From contig JADANN010000202.1 in NCBI GenBank assembly GCA_018806985.1, forward strand, positions 1,116,001 to 1,180,000: a DNA stretch of 64,000 nt, given 5' to 3'. This document shows positions 57,400 through 64,000 of the stretch, piece after piece (positions within the stretch are counted from its first letter, which is position 1; each line of letters starts with the position of its first letter). The position numbers and the translations under genes were made by a program. The stretch comes from Angiostrongylus vasorum. Its lineage: Eukaryota > Nematoda > Chromadorea > Rhabditida > Metastrongylidae. The notes under the pieces are model-generated. The model was not told where the DNA came from and did no database searches. It worked only from the letters and a program-made list of their open reading frames with translations.

Positions 57400-58785
57400 G
57401 GGCACCGTATTCCCTATCGGAGTTCTCAATAATGTTATCTGCCCTGTATTATATCCTACAATGCCATGTGTGAAGATATTCGAGTTTTGAGTAAACCGCT
57501 GACTGTCATAGTTGCTGCGGCGAACCGAGACCATAGATTAATCAGAATATGCCATTGACTAGAGAAGACGACTGACCCCTCATTCCGCAAAATAAACATG
57601 GGATACTAACGACCAACAATATAGATTCCGGCTGCACAAAAACAAAAATGAACATAGGACAGGTCTATTTTAAATATGAAGAAATGAACACATAGGAACG
57701 CCAGAACATGTCCATTCGGAAGATGTTACTCAGCTTGGTTATCAGAAACAGCAATTCAACCCCTTAATCCGTTATCTCCATTGCAACGTATATGCTTGCT
57801 TACGTTTATGTAAGATAACTACAAAGATTCAGCGTGTAACTTACTGAGTATTGAAAACTATATTCCACTCATTCAGATACACTTGACACATAAATGGCTC
57901 GTCCACAACTAAAAAAAAACCATGCAGCAGCAAAGTTCGCATCTGACATGTACTTGGTTGACTCCTTAGGATCTGTTACTGACGCTCAAGAAAGTGACGC
58001 CCACACGGTGGCAGATGGTTGCCAAGTACTGTGTGGCTCGCATGTTTACCTACCTAAGCCTGGATTCTTCTATGAGAGCGGATAACCTTCCTGCACGTAT
58101 ACTCCTAGTAAGGCTTCCAAATAGAACCGTCAGAGTCATGACATTAACCTGTCTTTGTGATAAAAAACAACGCCTAACTCCAGGTGGGACACTCCTTGTC
58201 ACTTCAAGATGTGGCAGTATTCTATATAGAAAACCCGCTTCAAAGCTTAATCTCCGTGTCCATGTGTAAGCCACTGAAGTAATATAAAAATTCAATGCAA
58301 CTACTTCACCTCTTAAATCAGTTTATGATATAACGAATCGCAGATGTCGAAATATTTGATGGTCAAACAAACAATACAAAACAATATACAACACAAGAAA
58401 GTCGGGGTTAGAGTATAAGGGAAAGAAATGAATATAACACAATCGGGGAAGGAAAACATGAATAATCAACCATATGAAACAATTACATAACGGCAACAAA
58501 ACTCTCCTTCATAAAGAACATTTTAAATGCCTAAAGAGAAACATCTTCTGAAACTACGAAGATTTACAACGACATAGTGAAAGAGTTTGCTGACTGGCAC
58601 TCTGATATGAGCCACTCAATGAAATTGCGAGAGTTTACAAGAATACCACCAAAACAATCCAAAGAATGGGTGTGAACAGACAATTTCCTAGAACTTTCCG
58701 TATAACACAACGTACAATCTGTATTCATTTAAGGTTCTAAAGAATTATGTATGTATCATGAATTTCCTTTGCATTTTATGCAATA
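57400..58785. other. 3' flank of rad-51, nothing firm
   Basis: The segment 57994-58295 is open on both strands (plus: RILLVRLPNRTVRVMTLTCL) but without splice signals. The rest is A-rich. Confidence 0.3.
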
Positions 58786-58792
58786 AACGACA

Positions 58793-61700
58793 TTATTCAG
58801 ATGCATCATCGATACCACCGGAAGTAATGGCAAACGTTGCCTCAGCTTCTGGTAGGCTGGGGCTTTGATGAACTTTGCAGATCCTCGTTTCACCGCGGCC
58901 TTTGCGCAGACCCAATCTTAAAAAAAGAAAGAAAACTGTAAAGTAATTTCAGCAGTGATGATTAAAGCAGTAGAAGATAAGAAACTACTTAACGCACAAA
59001 CGAAAAAACAACGGTGAAAGAAGGACCATTATAGGTAACGCATTATTGCTTAACAAAACAATAACCTTTGAACTGAAAAGAGGATCGTTGCAGGTAAGTC
59101 ATTCTTGGTTAGCAAAAAAATGACACCTGAACTATCTCAAGATGCACAAAAAATTCTCTGATTTCCTTATAAGAGATCGTGAGTAAGTAGCTTGTTGTCA
59201 TTAGTTTGCTGTCGGCCTCCAGCCAAAGAGCGGGTGACCAGCGCAAAGCTAAACGGGACGTGTGCATAATATAGTACTTGCTCTGATGTTAAATCAAGTG
59301 AACACTCTAGCACTGTTGTGCAGGATATATTACACTTTCATACACATAACTACTCAATCAAAAATGTTAGAGGTACGTGCCAAGTGATTCTAAGTTGGCT
59401 GAAACAACTAAATACTAGGTCTATTTTATGACAGCATAAGTGCTATCCAGTAGCAATATGCAACCACTGCAACACATCCTACAGAATCAGGGATGGCTCA
59501 GCATCAAAAAGCAGTAATGTATAAGCCAAAAACACGTTGTGTGTTGGAGTGCTCTTCAGTGGTTCTATAATTAACTAGGTTACTGGTTGTAGATCTGAGA
59601 TACGACCAAGCATGGTGCTGGTTTGATCCCGCTCCGAGCTTACCAAGCCTCTCATCCCTCCGGGGTCGGGAAATTGGTACAGGACTTGTCCTAGAAAAAA
59701 TCGCTTTCTGCAATTCAATTTGGAACGCTCTAGCGCGGCTATCTCAGGATTCCACTGAGAATCGACTCGAACAGCTTTCTACGACAATCAAGATGAAATG
59801 AAAGATCTTCATGCGGCAGCCGAAGCCATAAGAAAAAAAAGTTGGAAGACCTTAGTGGACAGTGGATGCGAGGAAACGAATCGAATGTGAGAAGTGCTGG
59901 GATCCGTTAAGTACATGTGAAGACGGATCGTACAAAAATAAAAAAAGTTGATATACTGTCGTACCGTGTTGTACTCATGTGAGCAACTATGTTTCCACCT
60001 ATCGGTTTTTTCGCATCTACTTGAAACATCGTTCCACCATCAACCTGCGCCACAACCTAAAAATCAACGGTGAAATATAGAGTACTAATAATAAAAGGAT
60101 AAACCTCTCGGCGCTGATCAATCCCTGAGGGATGCGGCATGCATTCAATTTCATTCAGCATCGTTGGAGGTGACTGAATGCATATCTTGCCTTCACAGCG
60201 ATTCGCGGTGGCGTACCGATGTATCGAGGTAGTGCCGCTATCTTCCCAGACAAGTCTGGTACCGATTTGCCGAGCCCGGAAGGATAGAAGCCTTAGTGGG
60301 CCTGGTACGAGAGGGTCGACCATGTGCATTGCAGGGCACCTCCAATAACTTCGCTATACGGGCCCTCTGATATGTGGTATATGTAGACAAAAGCAGAAAG
60401 CAAAAGTAGGAAAACAACAACATAAGTAAAAATATTACATTAATTTCCATTTAAACTTTATGAACAAAGGAATTCTCTTCTTTCAGAAGCAGATGATTAC
60501 CTTGAAGAAAAGATATGAATGAAAAGTTGTACAGAACGAAAGACTGTTCGAAAAATGCTATGTTCTACTTTCAAAACTATTTCGTTTTTCCTAGTTCTAA
60601 GGAAATCCATACAAGGTAAAGATCGACTCAAATACCTGGTTGGTAATCACAACTGCTACACCGAACTCATCAGCAAGTTTAATTAGGAGTCGCATCATTC
60701 TAAAATGATCGATGAGTCTACAGCTTTAAAAAAACAGCAGATATTTTAAGATACAAGAGTAAGGCTTGAGAATTACTACAGAGTAAGTGCAAAACAAAAC
60801 AGTTTGTGGACAATCAGTCAAAAGAATGTCCTTCCTTACTTTGAAAGAGCCATTTGCCGAGATGCCAGTTCTCCTCTACCGCAATAATCTCTCCTAGAAG
60901 AAAACTAAATCCTTCCCTAATAATTGTACTGCATATCTGTCCAATACTTGAAATAAAGTTCGGCTGAAACATGAGAGCAAACTTACCTAAATAATCCCGT
61001 AGCGCTATCGACAATCAATAAAGCATATCTACTTTCTGCCATCATCGCGGCTATAAGCAACGGAAAAAGTCTTTTTATTCTACTATCACTCTAAAAATGT
61101 TGAATGGGAATAACCTAGGCAAATTGTTGAATTCAAATTCAACAATACTGGATGATTACTCAAGTTGCAAAGAACATTCCTACGAAAACTTTTCTTCGCA
61201 ATATTTACATCATTTCACATTTTCATTCTTACAACGGCGAATGTCTCAGCCTCCCAACTTTTTAACGCGTCATCGTGGTCGGGATGTGCTCCTGAGTGTC
61301 GGGCTACGATGAATAGCGGAGTGATTCACCTCTCCAGCAGTCTCACAAGCTGAGAAGGAATCCGGCGTTTCCATCAGGAAGCTCAGCTAAGAGTGAACCA
61401 ATACCAGGATCCACCACCGTCCTTCTTAAACTTAAACTAGCATAGTGGCAAATCTCCTTCCCTCTGATCTACAAGAGCGACGACCGCCTGTGCTGGTGAA
61501 GACCTATGGCACACCTTGGCTAGGCTGACCTCGGGACACCAGGGAACCACAATGGCTAGACCAGCAAAATTCCGAGAAAATGGAAATCATGCTGGGGTCC
61601 GTACAAGCAGTGAAGACGGACCATCCAAGTATCCAAGTAAGCAAGTAAGAATGTTTCTGCAATCATCATTAGTGAACACACTATTAGTTAAGTCACATGT

Positions 61701-64000
61701 AATGCAAACAAACCTGCGGTTGTGAGAAGCGAAATCTGATGGTCCGAGTTATAACAGCGAGCGACGGCGATATTTTCCAAGACGTGCTTACTTTCCATAT
61801 TGAAACTAAAGACGGTGATCATCGATGAACAATTCAGCACCGTGTTTTACAAATGAGCATATCGGTAATCTACTTTGGTACCGCAGGCACGTATACAGAT
61901 CATTTTAAAAAAGTGAAAATGGTATGAATTAGGTTCTTTACCGCTCAGCTATTGGAAGTAAACGTTCTGGTCGAAATGTTCCCTCTGTATCAATCCACAT
62001 ACACTTCCCTGAAGTTGTGAGAAAAAGATGAACATAAGACAAAGTCCTACGAAAATTGCTGAGGAAATAAAGCACCTTCAGCTCCTCCCATTGATATCGG
62101 TAATTGGCAAATCACTGACAAACTATGACATATTTGACTTTTTCCTGTACGATATTCTCCGAAGATCTGAAGTGGAAATCACAAAAAAGAACATTTAAAT
62201 AGCTCTCAAACAGGAATGGCAACAAATACCTCCGTAATGTGACCTGTCTCAACACCACCACCAATAAGCCTGTCCAATGAAGACGAGCCCGTTCGAATTT
62301 GTATTAACTCGCTACGTCGCTCGTGGACCTCATAAGCAGTTGTAAAACCCATAGGCACTAACTTCATAGCCTCATACTTAAAACGAACAGTTCGCATTAA
62401 CAAGATGAAAAATGATGCCTCTGATTTTTTAAAAGGAACCACGTATAAAGTGTATTATATTATGCACTCACCTTTGAAACAGCTTGTGGCAGATTTAATG
62501 TGCGACGTATGAAACTTGGTTACTTGGATGGGTCGTCCTCACTGGTTGTGCGGGCCCCAGCATAACTTTCATTTTTTCGGAGTTTTGCTAGGTTAGTCAT
62601 TGTGGTTGCCTGGAGTACCGAGGTCAGCCTAGCCAAAGTCTGCTCCAGGCCGTCACCGCCACAGGCATTCGCCGTTCTTTGTGGATCAGAGGGTGATTTG
62701 CCACCATGCGATCAGTTCCATACCAGGATAGTGACGGATCCTGGTATTGGTTCACGATTAACTAGGCTTCCTGAAGGAAACGTCGGACTCCTTCTCAACC
62801 TGGGAGACCCTGCTGAGGAGATCAATTCTCCCGCTACACATCGCAGCCCGACAACCAGGCACACCTCCCAGTCACGATGATGGGGTAAACCGTTGGAAGG
62901 AATGAAGGATTTAGGGGCAAAAGCGGGAACGCTATTTTTAGAACAAAACCCCGGAATTAAGGAAAGAAACTACATCTAGAAAACAAAAAGACATACCAAC
63001 AGCTTATCTGCTTTCTGCTCACTGATTCCCTTCACAGATGCAATCTCACTTCGCATCGCATGAGCTATGCGTTCGACCGTATTGAAGCCAGCTTCTTTAA
63101 GGCGTTTGATGTCTCCTGTGCTGATTCCTGTTTGCTGTAGGGAAATTAAGCACTTATTTTTAAACCCCACATCACTGAAGTCAAGGAAAAAATTAGTGTC
63201 ATGGCTTCCTACTCCTGATGGAGCAGAAAATATAACAATACCTTAATATTTAATATTGAGCAAGTACAAAGGGTAATAATAGTTCAGAACCGAATTACCT
63301 TTAACCTCAGTATGACTAATTAATATGTCTCCCCTTTTTGATAACTTACACGAGGGAGACAAATAATCTTTATTTTTGACTAACGTTTCGACGTCTTCGT
63401 CTTCATCAGAGCCGATGATCGGAGTCAATGGTTCAAAGTTGCTCGTTTTCTCGATATGGCGACTTCGACTTCGCAGATCGACTGTGGGCTATCGACTCGG
63501 ATCATCGGCTCCCATGAAGGTGAAGACGTCGAAATGTTAGCTGAATAGTAGTTATACAACAACCTTGTGTAAGCTTATCAAAAAAGGAATACATATTGAA
63601 CAAGTGTTAGAACCCAGCATACAATCACTATGAGATTGGAAATATGTAGCTTTGAAGCAAAACCGTGCTAGATTAAATCTGAAACATACTATTATTATAT
63701 TACAAACTATTACTACGAAGTCAATGTCACTAAATAGAAGAAAGAAAAAGTGTTCTGATACAGGTATATGAAGCCAAAAAGGTTTTAACAGTTAGCAAAG
63801 CCTGGGTAAACCTTTCAGCCCTAAAGGAGCTATATACCTTTAGGCAACATGAAACCTAAGTTAGAAAACAAAAAATTCTGGATAGTTTTGTCCTAAGTAA
63901 AACGACAATCAGAGAAACTAAGTAGGACTTGATACGTTATGATGCCACGTCCAAAGTACTGTAAACGAAACTGATACCAACCTCAAGCCTTTCAATTAGT
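58793..64000 (-). CDS. rad-51: DNA repair recombinase RAD-51 (5' end outside window)
   Basis: RecA-family ATPase that forms the nuclear filament for strand exchange in meiotic and repair recombination. Eleven exons seen: 63982-64000 (partial), 62997-63134, 62230-62376, 62076-62166, 61942-62008, 61714-61805, 60987-61050, 60840-60893, 60636-60699, 59965-60056, 58793-58916 (TAA 58793-58795). Every intron is GT-AG and all phases agree. The N-terminal helix-hairpin-helix reads [20 protein letters not shown] and [13 protein letters not shown]. Walker A is GEYRTGKS, then a [12 protein letters not shown] block, Walker [11 protein letters not shown], then [30 protein letters not shown], the [16 protein letters not shown] loop, and the end [20 protein letters not shown] to [11 protein letters not shown] replaces the commoner GKT, and RLGLRKGRG the commoner RLYLRKGRG; neither should destroy function, but that is inference. 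Only the first exon or exons (linker and N-tail) are missing. Five introns contain repeats. Confidence 0.97.
59540..59960 (+). repeat. SINE-A, tail-2 form, full length, in rad-51 intron
   Basis: Box B-like 'tggtttgatcccgctccgag' (about 59620-59639), body 'gaaattggtacaggacttgt' (about 59669-59688), and tail 2 'gaggaaacgaatcgaatgtg' (about 59870-59889). Its end lies a few bases from the splice donor of the next-to-last rad-51 exon (59964). Confidence 0.8.
60095..60370 (-). repeat. SINE-A, tail-1 form, in rad-51 intron
   Basis: Tail 1 'gctgatcaatccctgaggga' at about 60112-60131, body 'cagacaagtctggtaccgat' at about 60247-60266, head to about 60365. Same orientation as rad-51. Confidence 0.8.
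61365..61640 (-). mobile_element. Retroposon R fragment, in rad-51 intron
   Basis: Inverse of family R from its 5' end (minus: ACTTGGATACTTGGATGGTC near 61635) to about two thirds of its length ('cggcgtttccatcaggaagc' at 61364-61383). The 3' third is missing. Confidence 0.7.
62515..62905 (+). mobile_element. Retroposon R copy, in rad-51 intron
   Basis: Begins 'ggttacttggatgggtcgtc' and ends 'taaaccgttggaagg'. It spans the whole family consensus with scattered changes. No clear target-site duplication remains, so it is probably older than the other two. Confidence 0.8.
63340..63600. repeat. MITE-A, complete short copy with both arms
   Basis: 'gataacttacacgaggg', 'gactaacgtttcgacgtctt' and 'cgtcttcatcagagccgatg' on the left are mirrored by 'catcggctcccatgaaggtg', 'aagacgtcgaaatgttagct' and 'cttgtgtaagcttatc' on the right. 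The element is a near-perfect inverted repeat of about 110-base arms with a 30-base centre. It lies in the first visible intron of rad-51. Confidence 0.85.

Overview
The window is nuclear DNA of a nematode, most likely a clade V strongylid such as a hookworm. Three multi-exon genes have introns ending in short TTT(Y)AG acceptors. One is a RAD-51 whose residues follow the nematode protein. The repeats include a LINE resembling the endonuclease/reverse-transcriptase elements common in hookworms, and there is one near-match to the SL1 trans-splice leader. The sequence is AT-rich and gene-poor. No bacterial features are present.

Three genes are well supported, all on the minus strand. (1) A SWEET (SLC50/MtN3) sugar transporter at 8405-12481, eight exons, with an unusually long C-terminal tail. 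(2) A second, compact SWEET gene at 36302-38859, seven exons, 255 aa. Its first six exons match gene 1 in phase and nearly in length, so the two are an old same-strand duplication now about 24 kb apart. (3) rad-51, the RecA-family recombinase, in eleven exons from 58793 to the right edge; its 5' end lies outside the window.

Between them lie weaker coding signals: a small two-exon gene at 6999-7370 (+), a decayed multi-frame gene at 41902-42890 (-), pieces of a membrane-protein-like gene at 48028-49032 (-), and isolated exon candidates near 5.9, 15.2, 15.8, 40.3, 41.2 and 57.2 kb. I recognise none of these families.

Most of the rest is repeats. SINE-A is a tRNA-derived family with about 20 copies; one head is joined to either of two different tails. 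SINE-B is a second tRNA-derived family that often sits as inverted pairs. Retroposon R is a roughly 380-bp family with 14-bp target-site duplications. MITE-A has long inverted repeats carrying a recurring 'cggctaacgtttcgacgtc' block, and MITE-C is a second such family. There are three decayed copies of one LINE (1-1155, 23850-26960, 51445-52260), a degenerate BEL/Pao-type LTR element at about 30750-34170 with a third LTR copy at 27355, and several microsatellites including a 240-bp CATA array. Almost every long intron of the real genes holds at least one of these repeats.

Several reading-frame breaks fall in short homopolymers, usually one base too long (twice in SWEET exon 1, once near 48.76 kb, perhaps once near 7.1 kb). 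Some may be assembly errors rather than mutations. Exon borders for the three main genes were worked out base by base and their phases agree. Repeat borders are approximate to about 10-30 bases.
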